In this document: positions 49,151 to 57,893 of the stretch, piece by piece
Numbering within the stretch: the first letter of the stretch is position 1
Layout: every line of letters begins with the position of its first letter
Origin: a virus
DNA length: 64,000 nt
Virus record (IMG/VR): IMGVR_UViG_3300020183_000012
Span: 1 to 64,000 of that record
Reading direction: 5' to 3' (one strand)
The notes under the pieces: model-generated
What the model saw: only the letters and a program-made list of their open reading frames with translations
The model's database searches: none
What the model was told of the DNA's origin: nothing
Position numbers and translations under genes: made by a program

Positions 49151-50115
49151 GAAAGCCCAAACCCACTAACTGGATCAAAAGGGCAAATCGTTTTGTGCCT
49201 TTTGAGTTTTTTAGTGCAAATCCTGATGACTACAAGAAGTACATAAAAAATCCAGACTGTCCTCCTCCTATGCTTACCGCCGCGTGGGAAGATGTTAAGT
49301 CAGGAATGGAAGATATTAAAATCAATATGGCCAGTATAGCTGCTGATGGCGAACTTGGCAGTCGTTGCAAGAGCATAGAAGATACTATTATTAGTATTAC
49401 TATTAATCCCAACACTCCCGAAGATATCATCTTTGAAATGACAGAAATTAACTGGCAAGCTTTCAAGTTTAGATGTCAAAACATGGAATGGAAGAAAATT
49501 ACTCGCGAACTTATTAATACAAATTCATACGAAAATTTAGTAAAAATTTTTGAAAATGCTAATAAAAAATTGAGTAGTTATGATGAAAAATCAAATTTTA
49601 CTGCTTATATTCATGATTCTATTTACGCATTAAATGTAATTAGAATGATCATGCATAGAACGACATATTATTCTCGCACAGACGCAGTAGACAGAATGTA
49701 TGATTGGGAACCGGTTAACACTTTTATCGAATATGTTAAAGACAAACAATTAAATATAATTAAAAATTTTGTTGATTTTTTTGAAAGAACTTTTATTTCA
49801 CACGATAAGGAAATTCAAAAAGAATTATATAATATTGCTATTTTGGGTGCGGGAGAGGATTATTCTTCAAAAGCTTTTGTTTCCCAAATATGGGAAATTA
49901 TGTTTATGATGCATGCTAGGGCTGAGAGTGGTACTGCTTATGGTTATGGAATTAATTATAAAACTACTAAAAAGTGCGCTGAGTTAACCAGAAAAATGGC
50001 GTCCGCTGGTATTATTGATAATTCCTCTACTTTTTCGATGTATAGGCATCGATTATATGATGTGAAGAATATTCTTGGCATGCCACTTGTGCACAAGTAC
50101 AATGATCCTTATTAG
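49147..50115 (+). CDS. NWIK-tagged repeat protein, paralogue 2
   Basis: I start at ATG 49147 because it makes an ATGA overlap with the upstream stop and has AAAAGGA 6 bases before it. The 322-aa protein reads MRKPKPTNWIKRANRF, then a repeat with SITINPNTPEDIIFEMTE. The centre is helical. It pairs with paralogue 1 in one operon and ends at the composition shift near 50.15 kb. Confidence 0.6.
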   Translation: MRKPKPTNWIKRANRFVPFEFFSANPDDYKKYIKNPDCPPPMLTAAWEDVKSGMEDIKINMASIAADGELGSRCKSIEDTIISITINPNTPEDIIFEMTEINWQAFKFRCQNMEWKKITRELINTNSYENLVKIFENANKKLSSYDEKSNFTAYIHDSIYALNVIRMIMHRTTYYSRTDAVDRMYDWEPVNTFIEYVKDKQLNIIKNFVDFFERTFISHDKEIQKELYNIAILGAGEDYSSKAFVSQIWEIMFMMHARAESGTAYGYGINYKTTKKCAELTRKMASAGIIDNSSTFSMYRHRLYDVKNILGMPLVHKYNDPY

Positions 50116-50148
50116 CACTCTCCATTCATGGATAAACCATAATAATAA

Positions 50149-50196
50149 TTACCATATTACCATATTATATTATTATATTATTATATTATTATATTG
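50149..50196 (+). repeat. ATT/TAT trinucleotide-like AT repeat
   Basis: ACCATATTACCATATTAT followed by about eight ATTAT units marks the junction where the AT-rich left part of the window meets the GC-richer right part. Confidence 0.7.
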
Positions 50197-50303
50197 TCAT
50201 GCCGTATGTCGTATGGGGCCGTTTTTGGTCCTCTCCCCCTGCCTCTCCCCCCCCTAGGTGTGTCTCCCCTCATTTTGACGGATCTTTTGTTTTGAGGGCG
50301 TGT
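50197..50303. other. Gene-free GC-shift segment
   Basis: After the AT repeat, runs such as CCCCCTGCCTCTCCCCCC appear, unlike anything in the preceding 50 kb. With its flanks this makes a gap of about 300 bases without a gene (50116-50419). It also holds a short repeated element (50304) and the start region of the zinc-finger gene; I see no RNA gene. Confidence 0.5.
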
Positions 50304-50338
50304 AGAAGTTGCATCCCGGGAATAGACTAGTACGGGTG
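50304..50338 (+). repeat. Shared upstream element, copy 1 (AAGTTGCATC...ACTAG...GGGTG)
   Basis: AAGTTGCATC, GGG, GAATA, ACTAG and GGGTG occur in the same order as at 58894-58926. Both copies lie upstream of a small gene, so this may be a promoter or operator used in the GC-richer region. Confidence 0.45.
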
Positions 50339-50419
50339 TCTGCGCTTTTTTGTCGATAGAGTGTTGTTGTGGTTGTATGGTGTTTTCGGGGTGTACCTGT
50401 ACCTGAGGAGTGTCGATCC

Positions 50420-50683
50420 ATGAGTGGAGAGTGCGATGTATGCGGTGGCAGGGGTTGCGTGGATAGGAGTCACTGCGCGTGGGCTGACCGTATGCGTTCT
50501 TTGGAGTCTCGTGTTGACGTGCTGAGCGAGGGGATGTGGAGGGCGTTACGTGAGCGTGACGAGGCTAGGCGTGAGTACTGTGCGTTGTACTCGGACTTTT
50601 ACCGTGGTGAGGGTGAGCCGCCCCATCCCCGTGAGGTTGCGGACGGCAAGGGTTGGGACTGTTTTAGGGATGCCAATTCATGA
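50420..50683 (+). CDS. Small Cys-rich (zinc-finger-like) protein (87 aa)
   Basis: I start at ATG 50420 (GAGGAG 11 bases upstream). Residues 4-17 read C-D-V-C-G-G-R-G-C-V-D-R-S-H-C, a probable zinc knuckle, then an Arg/Glu coiled coil (LESRVDVLSEGMWRALRERDEARREY) and an end ADGKGWDCFRDANS. That K-G-W-D-C-F-[RK]-[DE] tail recurs in the broken gene at 51811. Codon and base use is GC-rich, unlike the left region. Confidence 0.55.
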   Translation: MSGECDVCGGRGCVDRSHCAWADRMRSLESRVDVLSEGMWRALRERDEARREYCALYSDFYRGEGEPPHPREVADGKGWDCFRDANS

Positions 50684-50731
50684 GCCACGATCCGATTCCT
50701 TTTGTGGGCGACAATATGAAGGAAACTACGA

Positions 50732-51025
50732 ATGATTGAACCAACAGAAGGTGAAATTGTTGATGTACTGAACAACTACCTCAACAGCGGTAACCGAGAT
50801 ACATTTCATCAGATTTTGATTGGTCGTGCCATCAAGGAGATCGAACGGCTTCGCAAGGAGCGTGACGAAGCATTGTTGGAGAAGGGTCGCATTATGAATG
50901 AAATTGATTGTCGTATCGAACATGGTGCAGATAGTAACCGTCATCTTGAAGCAATTCGTAATCTGTTTTCAAAGAAAGCAAAGATGGCCAGACTGGATGA
51001 ATTGAGAGAGATGGGACTACTATGA
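50732..51025 (+). CDS. Hypothetical coiled-coil protein (97 aa)
   Basis: Not recognised. It contains a KEIERLRKERDEALLEKGRIMNEID coiled coil, similar in style to the preceding gene's Arg/Glu helix. It overlaps the start of the PEP-CTERM gene by ATGA. Confidence 0.55.
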   Translation: MIEPTEGEIVDVLNNYLNSGNRDTFHQILIGRAIKEIERLRKERDEALLEKGRIMNEIDCRIEHGADSNRHLEAIRNLFSKKAKMARLDELREMGLL

Positions 51026-51714
51026 ATATTTACAATGGAATTTTAACTCTATGTGTTTCTTCGTGCTTTGCAAACGCAAGCGTCACTCTTGTTGATTTTG
51101 AAATTGATCCTAATGCAGACGCTCCATATTATGATGATGTAGGATTTCTTGAGGATTATCAAGGTCTTCGATTTCAATGTTTGGAAAATGGTGTACCTGA
51201 TGTTCATTCCCCCTCACAATGGAATAGTTCTGGGTGGGGTTACTATGAACGGGGGGCATGGGGGTCTATTCCCGGTGGTCCTATCCCCGGAGCGGGTGTT
51301 GGTGTGATTGGAGATAGAGCAGCATTTACTCCCTTTTACTCTAACTGGTGGCACAATCCAGTGAATACCAGATGGTCAATCAGTAGAGTTAATGGTGGAG
51401 ATTGGCATTTCTTTGGTGCTTGGTTCACAGCCATGTGGAATCCGGGAAACATTCGTGTTCAAGGAATCAAGGACGGTCAAACTGTATTTGATTATTCACA
51501 AAGCATTTCAAGCGAGTATCGTTCTTGGCTAAGTTATGGAGCAGGGTATGAAATTGATACTCTGTTGATTTGGAATAATATTTCAGGTCAATTTGATGAT
51601 CGCAAGCATTTCATAATGGACAATTTCTACTACATGGAAGCTGTTCCTGCTCCCGGAGCATTTGCGCTTGGGATGGTTAGTTTTGTGTTTGGAACAAGTC
51701 GTAGGAGAAAGTAA
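51022..51714 (+). CDS. Secreted PEP-CTERM-like protein
   Basis: The 230-aa protein has a signal peptide (MNIYNGILTLCVSSCFANAS) and ends V-P-A-P-G-A-F-A-L-G-M-V-S-F-V-F-G-T-S-R-R-R-K, a P-x-P motif, hydrophobic stretch and Arg cluster. That is the exosortase sorting signal of PEP-CTERM type in the planctomycete style. The body is Trp/Gly/Tyr-rich and beta-like (WYSN, GGDWHFFGAWFTAMW), as in extracellular binding domains. Such host-type surface proteins are unexpected on a phage and suggest host origin. ATGA couples it to the upstream gene. Confidence 0.7.
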   Translation: MNIYNGILTLCVSSCFANASVTLVDFEIDPNADAPYYDDVGFLEDYQGLRFQCLENGVPDVHSPSQWNSSGWGYYERGAWGSIPGGPIPGAGVGVIGDRAAFTPFYSNWWHNPVNTRWSISRVNGGDWHFFGAWFTAMWNPGNIRVQGIKDGQTVFDYSQSISSEYRSWLSYGAGYEIDTLLIWNNISGQFDDRKHFIMDNFYYMEAVPAPGAFALGMVSFVFGTSRRRK

Positions 51715-51830
51715 TGACCGAATATTTACTATTTGTTTCTGTGTTTGAACTTCTAGTTATTGTTTGGTTGTTAATTGACAATTACAAAATGTTTTGCGAA
51801 TTGAGGAAGAATGGACAGAAAGATGCTTGA
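51714..51830 (+). CDS. Small membrane protein (38 aa)
   Basis: A 38-aa frame overlaps the previous stop (TAATG). It has one hydrophobic segment (YLLFVSVFELLVIVWLLI) and a basic end. It overlaps the start of the broken gene at 51811. Confidence 0.45.
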   Translation: MTEYLLFVSVFELLVIVWLLIDNYKMFCELRKNGQKDA

Positions 51831-51948
51831 CAAACTTGAGGAGTTGTTCTATAATTTCGGTGAAACATCTAAACACATTGGTCGTGTGTAGACTGATGGT
51901 GTCGCACAGAGCAAGGGGTGGGACTGCTTCAAGGAGACACTCTCATGA
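51811..51948 (+). pseudogene. Amber-interrupted paralogue of the 60-aa gene at 45850
   Basis: The frame reads MDRKMLDKLEELFYNFGETSKHIGRV, then TAG, then TDGVAQSKGWDCFKETLS and TGA. The paralogue at 45850 has I-G-R-I-E-T-D-G, so TAG stands where GAG (Glu) would be. The downstream part is intact and ends in the K-G-W-D-C-F motif also found at 50420. Either a nonsense mutation or amber readthrough explains this. Confidence 0.6.
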
Positions 51949-52196
51949 TGACTGAGATTACACCTGGTTCTGAAGACGATACGAAAGGCGAGTTTTACCA
52001 TATTCTTCTTGATGCACGCAGTTTGCGTACCGCTGCGGACGCGGTTGACGTTACGATGCCCAAGTGGATGGGGGAGGCCATGCGTCGGACAGCAACTGAA
52101 GTTGAGAGGATGGTTGGCATGATTCAACTTATGCGCATTGAGCATGAATTTAGACCGGAGGGGCCTTCGGCCCCTCCGGAAAACAGTGCGAAGTAG
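51945..52196 (+). CDS. Hypothetical protein (83 aa)
   Basis: I start at ATG 51945, with AAGGAG 9 bases upstream and a 4-base overlap with the broken gene. Helical and Met-rich in the middle (MGEAMRRTATEVERMVGMIQLMRIEHE). Its last codons are part of a strong UUCG hairpin. Not recognised. Confidence 0.5.
   Translation: MMTEITPGSEDDTKGEFYHILLDARSLRTAADAVDVTMPKWMGEAMRRTATEVERMVGMIQLMRIEHEFRPEGPSAPPENSAK
52155..52179 (+). terminator. GC-rich hairpin with UUCG tetraloop
   Basis: CCGGAGGGGCC-TTC-GGCCCCTCCGG, an 11-bp stem closed by C(UUCG)G, inside the end of the coding region. There is no T-run directly after it; a T-rich second hairpin follows at 52234, so the pair likely terminates transcription. 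Confidence 0.6.
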
Positions 52197-52233
52197 GCCT
52201 GTCTCTTGCCCCCGAAAAAATTAATTCTTTTTG

Positions 52234-52257
52234 CCCCTCTCCGGAGGGGTTTTTTAT
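52234..52257 (+). terminator. Rho-independent terminator
   Basis: CCCCTC-TCCG-GAGGGG followed by a T-run (TTTTTTATT). It ends the small-gene block before the GACGATAAAG motif and the next tagged operon. Confidence 0.8.
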
Positions 52258-52270
52258 TACAATTTGAGTA

Positions 52271-52280
52271 GACGATAAAG
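52271..52280 (+). promoter_or_regulatory. GACGATAAAG motif, candidate promoter
   Basis: TAGACGATAAAG lies 43 bases before the ATG of the tagged gene at 52323 and right after a terminator, as expected for a promoter. Confidence 0.45.
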
Positions 52281-52322
52281 ATATTTTACAGGATAGTTCC
52301 TTTAAATTATTTAATTATTTCT

Positions 52323-53804
52323 ATGAAATCCAATTGGTACAAGAAGTCTGGGAGTGGTTTTTGGGGCAAATTGTTCCGGGGGGATAAGCGGGTTATGTCC
52401 TCGGAGGAGCGCATTGCATTTCTCCGTAGCATTAGTGGTAAATTTGACGAGTTCCGTGGTGGGCATGATCCTGTTGCTTATGAAAAAGCCAAGGCTTTGG
52501 TAGAGGACCCGCAGACAGGCGTTGATGTCCTTGAGCTTATTTTAGAAGATGGTAGACTTCCTGAAACCATAAAGTTATTTATTTTTGGTAACCCGAACAT
52601 GGACGAAGATCTTCTCGAGAAATTGATTGATAGTCCTCATCAAGTATTTTATACTCGTGCAGCCTTTTCACCAAAGGCTACCGACAAAATTTTCAATAAA
52701 ATAATGCATCGTTGGATGAGAAGTCCTACCTCCGAGGACTTTGACTCAAATTACTGGAGAATTAAGTATGCAGTAATGAATCCTGTTGCTCCAACTTGGT
52801 TTTTGGCATTTGTGGCAAGATCAGTAAAATTGGTCCACCTTCTGGTTGAAGCTGTTAAAGATAATCATCTTAGATTAGAAAACATGTCTTATGATGTATT
52901 GTTTGGTGTGGTAACGAATAGAGATCGAAAATTTGTAGAGGAATCAAAAGAATTTAAAGACCGTTGCCTTTCTTTGATTAAAGATCGGGCCATTGAAGGG
53001 ATAAGTAAAGGTACGGTTTCTTATGACAATGCTGACTTTAACCGTATCAACAAGATGATGAATGAAACGGCTGAGCATGGGGGTAATGTTAGGCATTCTC
53101 TTATGGGAGTCCGGGCAGAAAATACCAAAGAAAGAGAAGAGTATTTGTCTGAATTGACTTCAGTTGCCGTAAATCCAAACACTCCTGAAAAAGTGCTTCT
53201 TATGATGATAGAAAACTCTTTACATCGTAATATAATTACTTCACATACATATTTTCCTAAATTGATTGGGATGAATAACGGTGCTTCTCCTGCAGTTTTA
53301 AAATCATTAATTACTTTTGATGAACGGGGCCCCGTGATAAATGGATTAGATGCCATAGAAGAAAATGCAGATTTGAAAAGATTGGTTTTTAGCCATCCTA
53401 ATTTTACACGTGAATTATACGATGTGGCGCTTAAATCAATTTTTGAAAATCCTAGAACACAAATTCCGCATGTTGTGGCACGCTTATTGGCTGACTCTAA
53501 GTTTACAACTAAAAAAGAAATAGAATATATTTTGTATAAGTTAGAAGAAATGATATCCGGAGATTATATTTACTCCAACGACGTAATGGTACAAGGGGTG
53601 GCAACGCCTTTTGTAAACAAATTTATTCATGATTCTAAGCTTATGGGTATTTTTAATGATTTATTTAAAAAAGGTATGGATAGGCATGTAAGGTGGGGGG
53701 CATACAGTGAATCCCTTATTGTAAAAAGATTACGATGGGTTAAGAGTAAGTTTTCAGGAACTCCCAAGGCAGCAATGGTTGTAGAGTGGGATATGAAATT
53801 ATGA
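52323..53804 (+). CDS. NWYK-tagged repeat protein, paralogue 3
   Basis: The 493-aa protein begins M-K-S-N-W-Y-K-K-S-G-S-G, then repeats with FGNPNMDEDLLEKLI, AFSPKATDKIFNKI, AVNPNTPEKVLLMMIEN and SHPNFTRELYDVAL, clear N-P-x-x-P-x-x-[LV]-[LF] turns of HEAT/LRV-like repeats. It heads a three-gene run joined by ATGA overlaps. Base composition is intermediate. Function unknown. Confidence 0.65.
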   Translation: MKSNWYKKSGSGFWGKLFRGDKRVMSSEERIAFLRSISGKFDEFRGGHDPVAYEKAKALVEDPQTGVDVLELILEDGRLPETIKLFIFGNPNMDEDLLEKLIDSPHQVFYTRAAFSPKATDKIFNKIMHRWMRSPTSEDFDSNYWRIKYAVMNPVAPTWFLAFVARSVKLVHLLVEAVKDNHLRLENMSYDVLFGVVTNRDRKFVEESKEFKDRCLSLIKDRAIEGISKGTVSYDNADFNRINKMMNETAEHGGNVRHSLMGVRAENTKEREEYLSELTSVAVNPNTPEKVLLMMIENSLHRNIITSHTYFPKLIGMNNGASPAVLKSLITFDERGPVINGLDAIEENADLKRLVFSHPNFTRELYDVALKSIFENPRTQIPHVVARLLADSKFTTKKEIEYILYKLEEMISGDYIYSNDVMVQGVATPFVNKFIHDSKLMGIFNDLFKKGMDRHVRWGAYSESLIVKRLRWVKSKFSGTPKAAMVVEWDMKL

Positions 53805-55309
53805 AGATTAACTGGTACAAGACATCACAGAGTCAAGGGAATTGCAAAATGACACTTGACCATTTTAAGCAATTGGGCGAACAGTTGGGCAGACAAAATA
53901 GTTTTCTTTTTAATACTAAGGGATACCAGGAATCTCTACTTGAATGGTCGCGCTGCATGCGCTCTGCCCTTGATCCAAGCACAACAGGCGAATATAGAGT
54001 GCCAAATCCAGGAGACATGGAAGGGTTGATGATAAGTATTGCTAAGGGTGAAAAAGTCGTGGATATACCTGAGACTCTCCAGAACATATCCAGATGGTAT
54101 GGCTCTGCTTGTATGGCTTACCTTTCTGGGGTGTTAAAATTATTTAAGGGGCGGTTTCCAATGGAAAATTTAAAATCACTGAGGAGCGGAATGTGGGCTG
54201 AAAGGTTACCATTCTGGCTTGCTGACAAGGAATCTTTGGAGCGGGTCCTTGAATTTACAAAAACTTCTGAATATAATTCTGCCATAGTTGCTGGGTCTTG
54301 GGTCTACGGTGTCATGAACAATCCCAACTCTCCGCATGAGTTGCAGAAAAAAATATTTGATGACATGGTAAAAAATAAAAATTTGATTATGGCGACAAGC
54401 ACACAAGACTCTCATTCGGCTGAAGTTGCGGTTGGATTAATGTGCAACCCAAATGGGAACCAAGATGTGATGAAATCCATGTTATCCGGTGGCATAATTC
54501 ACTTAAACTCCACTTTGGTAAAAATGATAAATGCCAACAATGGAATTTTTAACAAGATGTGGAGTTGGAGATCTGCGCATACTGGGAAAGTGACTCCGAA
54601 TGAATCTGTTCTTCAAGTTGTTTCTGAGTACATAAACAAGATTGTCAGCCAGTGGCATTCGTCAATGTTCGACTCCATGAGGGCAATGGACTCAGCACCT
54701 CTGTATCCGATGATGGAATTGGTAATGTGGATGAATGTTTACAGTAAGAATCCAGAGACTATAAGGAGGAATTACGACACCTACCTGAAGGCAACGTTGA
54801 TAAAGGCAAGACCTAATGAAGAACAATCGCCAGTGTCAAAAATTGGCAAGGGAGGATTAATTCTTCCTGCATCTTATCTGACCCACAACTTGATTATGAG
54901 TTTTGTCATGAGGCAGTCAGCACTGAAAGACGAAGACGTGCAGCAGTTAATGGAGATTCTGATAAAGCATCACTTTGAGCAGCATGCGTTCGGAATGGAT
55001 CCTAGTGGTTCCTCTGCTGGAATTCCTATAGCTCCAATTATACTTAGCCTGACTAGTTTTGATACACGCGCTGGGATAGAAGGTTCACATCAAGCGGAGA
55101 TAAGCGGAAATTTCACGAACAAAAAACTAAAGGAGTCTTTTGATGGAGCTTTAAGAAGATTTGATTTTAAAACATTTATGAAAAAGATTAAGGATAATCC
55201 GAATGAATTCATAGATGTTCGTGGCAGTACAATAGGTAGCTTTAATTTGTATTCAATTAGACTTACTATTGTCAAAAGCCTGGAAATGCACAAGGGGGCA
55301 AGTTTATGA
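53801..55309 (+). CDS. NWYK-tagged repeat protein, paralogue 4
   Basis: I start at ATG 53801, whose ATGA overlaps the upstream stop, giving M-K-I-N-W-Y-K-T-S-Q-S-Q. The 502-aa protein has NNPNSPHELQKKIFDDM and NPNGNQDVMKSMLSGG repeats in the first half and a helical second half. It is related in layout to the next gene (WSRCMR/FSRCMR segment near residue 55). Confidence 0.65.
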   Translation: MKINWYKTSQSQGNCKMTLDHFKQLGEQLGRQNSFLFNTKGYQESLLEWSRCMRSALDPSTTGEYRVPNPGDMEGLMISIAKGEKVVDIPETLQNISRWYGSACMAYLSGVLKLFKGRFPMENLKSLRSGMWAERLPFWLADKESLERVLEFTKTSEYNSAIVAGSWVYGVMNNPNSPHELQKKIFDDMVKNKNLIMATSTQDSHSAEVAVGLMCNPNGNQDVMKSMLSGGIIHLNSTLVKMINANNGIFNKMWSWRSAHTGKVTPNESVLQVVSEYINKIVSQWHSSMFDSMRAMDSAPLYPMMELVMWMNVYSKNPETIRRNYDTYLKATLIKARPNEEQSPVSKIGKGGLILPASYLTHNLIMSFVMRQSALKDEDVQQLMEILIKHHFEQHAFGMDPSGSSAGIPIAPIILSLTSFDTRAGIEGSHQAEISGNFTNKKLKESFDGALRRFDFKTFMKKIKDNPNEFIDVRGSTIGSFNLYSIRLTIVKSLEMHKGASL

Positions 55310-56805
55310 CGTGGTACAAATCTGCGCAGACTGGATCGCCCGAATGTGAAATGTCAAATGATGAGCTACTCGCATACTCAAAATTTGTCATTAACCTAAG
55401 AAAAAAATCAGGTTACCAAGATTTTTTTCCTGAAGATATATTGAAAAACTATCCGTCAGTGGTTGAACTTATTCGATCTGGATACGCTCCTCTTGCATTC
55501 TCTAGGTGTATGAGAAAGGAAGCTAAGCCATGGGGAATACAAGGAAGCTGGGGACCATACTGGGCACTTGAGAAACTTTTGCTCGATGACCTTGGCATAG
55601 ACTCGATGTACTCTCGTCATTCAATAATCGATGAGACAAGAGCAAATCTTGCTCATTGGTTCATGGAGACCTACATGCCATTAGCGGTAGATAGCCCAAA
55701 TAGATCAAGGGATTCTCAGGTCGTGTTAATTTCAAGCAAATACATAAGCACTGAGATGATAGATGCATTTTGGGAATTGGACAGAAATGAAAGGGAGAAA
55801 GCGAGTGGTTCACGAAACGAAATGTCATGGATGATCAGAGAGGAAACCTACGCAACATTATTTAAAAACCAAAACACCTCAAGCAAAATTCAGCTAGAAA
55901 TAGCTAAGCTTACGGGGTACAGGAACGATTCTTTCCACTGGCTTATCAAAAATCCGAATGGCAGTGGCGATGCCATGAATTGGATGCTTAGCAATGATAA
56001 AAAGAATACTTTTACCTCTTACGGCAGAAACGGCGTGAATGCCCTGTTCTTCGACATGTCACCGGGAGCAACAATAAATGACTCAATTGCAGAAGTATTG
56101 AGTCATCATATGCTTAAAATTTTTGATAGTAAAAAATATGATATTCACGGGAAAGGCCTACCCGATCCCGGTAGAACTGGCGAGTTCAGCTACGAAGAAA
56201 AATCTACGCTGATGGAATATCTTATTAAAATTTGCACGAAAACCAAGAGCAAAACAGCAATGCAAAACCTTTTTTCACTTGCCCTTGCGATGGGAGGAAT
56301 ACAGAAAAAAGAACACAGTTTGGAGCCACTGAAAAGCAGGCATATTTTTAATGCCTATAGCCCCCAAAGTGCCACACTTATGATTTTGCGTTTGCTTTCT
56401 CCATTCGTGGTAAATCATGAAAAAATGGACAAAGAATCAGTGCAAAAGATACTTATATACATCTCTAGTATAGACAATCTCTACATGGAAGAAGTGATGG
56501 AAAGTAAAGGAATGACATTGATTGGTTTCGACACGCTTGGCATCATATGGTCTTCCTACAGAAGTATTGCTGGAACGAAATCCTTCGTGACCGAGCAATC
56601 GTATGAAAGACATGGACAGGAATTTACAGAATTTATGACTGACAGCAAAAAAAAGATACTAGATGCGGTCAAAAGCTTAGACATAAAAAAATTCTTTGCT
56701 CATGCATATAGCATAGGAATGCCCAAGTTGAATATGTACAAGGTTGCCATAAGTCAAGCTAAAATAAAAATGGGTAAAATGGATTCATGGGCCAGTCGCT
56801 TATGA
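55306..56805 (+). CDS. TWYK-tagged repeat protein, paralogue 5
   Basis: The 499-aa protein starts M-T-W-Y-K-S-A-Q, has FSRCMRKEAKPWGIQGSWGPYWALEKLLL, then KNPNGSGDAMNWMLSND repeats. It shares the C-R-C-M-R-type segment and overall order with the upstream paralogue, so the two arose by tandem duplication. ATGA overlap. Function unknown. Confidence 0.65.
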   Translation: MTWYKSAQTGSPECEMSNDELLAYSKFVINLRKKSGYQDFFPEDILKNYPSVVELIRSGYAPLAFSRCMRKEAKPWGIQGSWGPYWALEKLLLDDLGIDSMYSRHSIIDETRANLAHWFMETYMPLAVDSPNRSRDSQVVLISSKYISTEMIDAFWELDRNEREKASGSRNEMSWMIREETYATLFKNQNTSSKIQLEIAKLTGYRNDSFHWLIKNPNGSGDAMNWMLSNDKKNTFTSYGRNGVNALFFDMSPGATINDSIAEVLSHHMLKIFDSKKYDIHGKGLPDPGRTGEFSYEEKSTLMEYLIKICTKTKSKTAMQNLFSLALAMGGIQKKEHSLEPLKSRHIFNAYSPQSATLMILRLLSPFVVNHEKMDKESVQKILIYISSIDNLYMEEVMESKGMTLIGFDTLGIIWSSYRSIAGTKSFVTEQSYERHGQEFTEFMTDSKKKILDAVKSLDIKKFFAHAYSIGMPKLNMYKVAISQAKIKMGKMDSWASRL

Positions 56806-56843
56806 ATTATTAAATTATTTACTTTTTGAGAAGCGAACAAAGA

Positions 56844-56855
56844 TTGACGATATAG
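56844..56855 (+). promoter_or_regulatory. TTGACGATATAG motif, candidate promoter
   Basis: TTGACGATATAGTC is identical over 14 bases to the copy at 45158. It lies in the 160-base gap before the next gene, showing that the signal continues into the GC-richer right part. Confidence 0.5.
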
Positions 56856-56965
56856 TCCTGTTGATATTCAGTTGTTAAACTGCAGTCAATTATAAAACAA
56901 GAGGGCTTAAATAATGTGTTACCTCAAAAGAGAAACTTCTCGCACTGAAAAGCAGTCTTAAGAAA

Positions 56966-57325
56966 ATGATAGAAAAAATCTGTCCCAAAATACCTCACAC
57001 ATTCAAAGCCAGGTACGGCCTAGTCAGGCACCTCCACAAGATATGCGAAGGAACATACATAATTGAGGGTTCTTCCCGCTTCTCAAGGGGAGCAGAGGGC
57101 ATGGTTGATTTTGAAGGCGGTCCATTTATTGCGGTGGGCATGCCGATGGCGGCTTGCTGTGATGTCAGCGCAGACAAGGAGTGCGGCGTAACCATTCCTG
57201 AAAACGAGACCGTTGACGGCGTCAAATTTATAAGGCATGAAGAGGCTTGCGCACTGAAGGGGATATCGCCTGATGATGCTGCACCGGAATACTATTGTTA
57301 CGTTAAAATAACAACAAAAAAATGA
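56966..57325 (+). CDS. Hypothetical Cys-containing protein (119 aa)
   Basis: Not recognised. It has HLHKICEGTYIIEGSSRFSRG, MAACCDVSADKECGV and a beta-like end (YYCYVKITTKK) with several Cys. No clear Shine-Dalgarno precedes the ATG, so the start is uncertain. Confidence 0.5.
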   Translation: MIEKICPKIPHTFKARYGLVRHLHKICEGTYIIEGSSRFSRGAEGMVDFEGGPFIAVGMPMAACCDVSADKECGVTIPENETVDGVKFIRHEEACALKGISPDDAAPEYYCYVKITTKK

Positions 57326-57333
57326 CCTAAGCC

Positions 57334-57486
57334 ATGGCACTGAAGAAGATAACGAAAAAGCCGAAAAATAAGCAAAAAATAAAGCCTTTTGACACAGTTG
57401 ATGCGGCCAAGCTTATTGAAAAAATTCGCAAAGAACTTCGCATGGTGGGGATGATCCCAGGCGTAAGCACCGAACCAAAAAAATGA
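57334..57486 (+). CDS. Small basic protein (50 aa)
   Basis: A 50-aa frame begins 9 bases after the previous stop: MALKKITKKPKNKQKIKPFDTV, then a helix AAKLIEKIRKELRMVGM. Lys-rich. Function unknown. Confidence 0.5.
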   Translation: MALKKITKKPKNKQKIKPFDTVDAAKLIEKIRKELRMVGMIPGVSTEPKK

Positions 57487-57551
57487 AGGTTGGGTTTTTT
57501 ATTTTTCCCTTCTGCCGATAAATCAGTAGGCGGATTTTGCCGCATCAAAAA

Positions 57552-57893
57552 ATGATAACCATAAGTGTAAAAACACCAGCAAAACCAGCAACTCCTGAAT
57601 CTTATGAAGAGTGGACATCAGAGAAGATCAGGATTAAGTTTGGTAACGATCCTGAAGGTATCCTCATGAAGCTTCTTGATCTATGCGAAAGGCAAGCAAC
57701 CGAGATAGTGGCACTGAATAGCATGATTCGTGAGTGTGAAAAAGATTTCCTAAATTACTCTCGCAACAGCGAGAGAAGCACTGAAGAGATCTTAAAGCTT
57801 CAAAAGCAAATCGACGACTGCAACGAATACAATAAAAACACAAGAGATAAAATACTTGGAGCAATAGGAATACATGAAATCAAGAATCAATGA
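57552..57893 (+). CDS. Hypothetical coiled-coil protein (113 aa)
   Basis: I start at ATG 57552. The C-terminal two-thirds is a coiled coil (LLDLCERQATEIVALNSMIRECEKDF...STEEILKLQKQIDDCNEY) with regular Cys, possibly disulfide-linked. It overlaps the next gene. Confidence 0.5.
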   Translation: MITISVKTPAKPATPESYEEWTSEKIRIKFGNDPEGILMKLLDLCERQATEIVALNSMIRECEKDFLNYSRNSERSTEEILKLQKQIDDCNEYNKNTRDKILGAIGIHEIKNQ

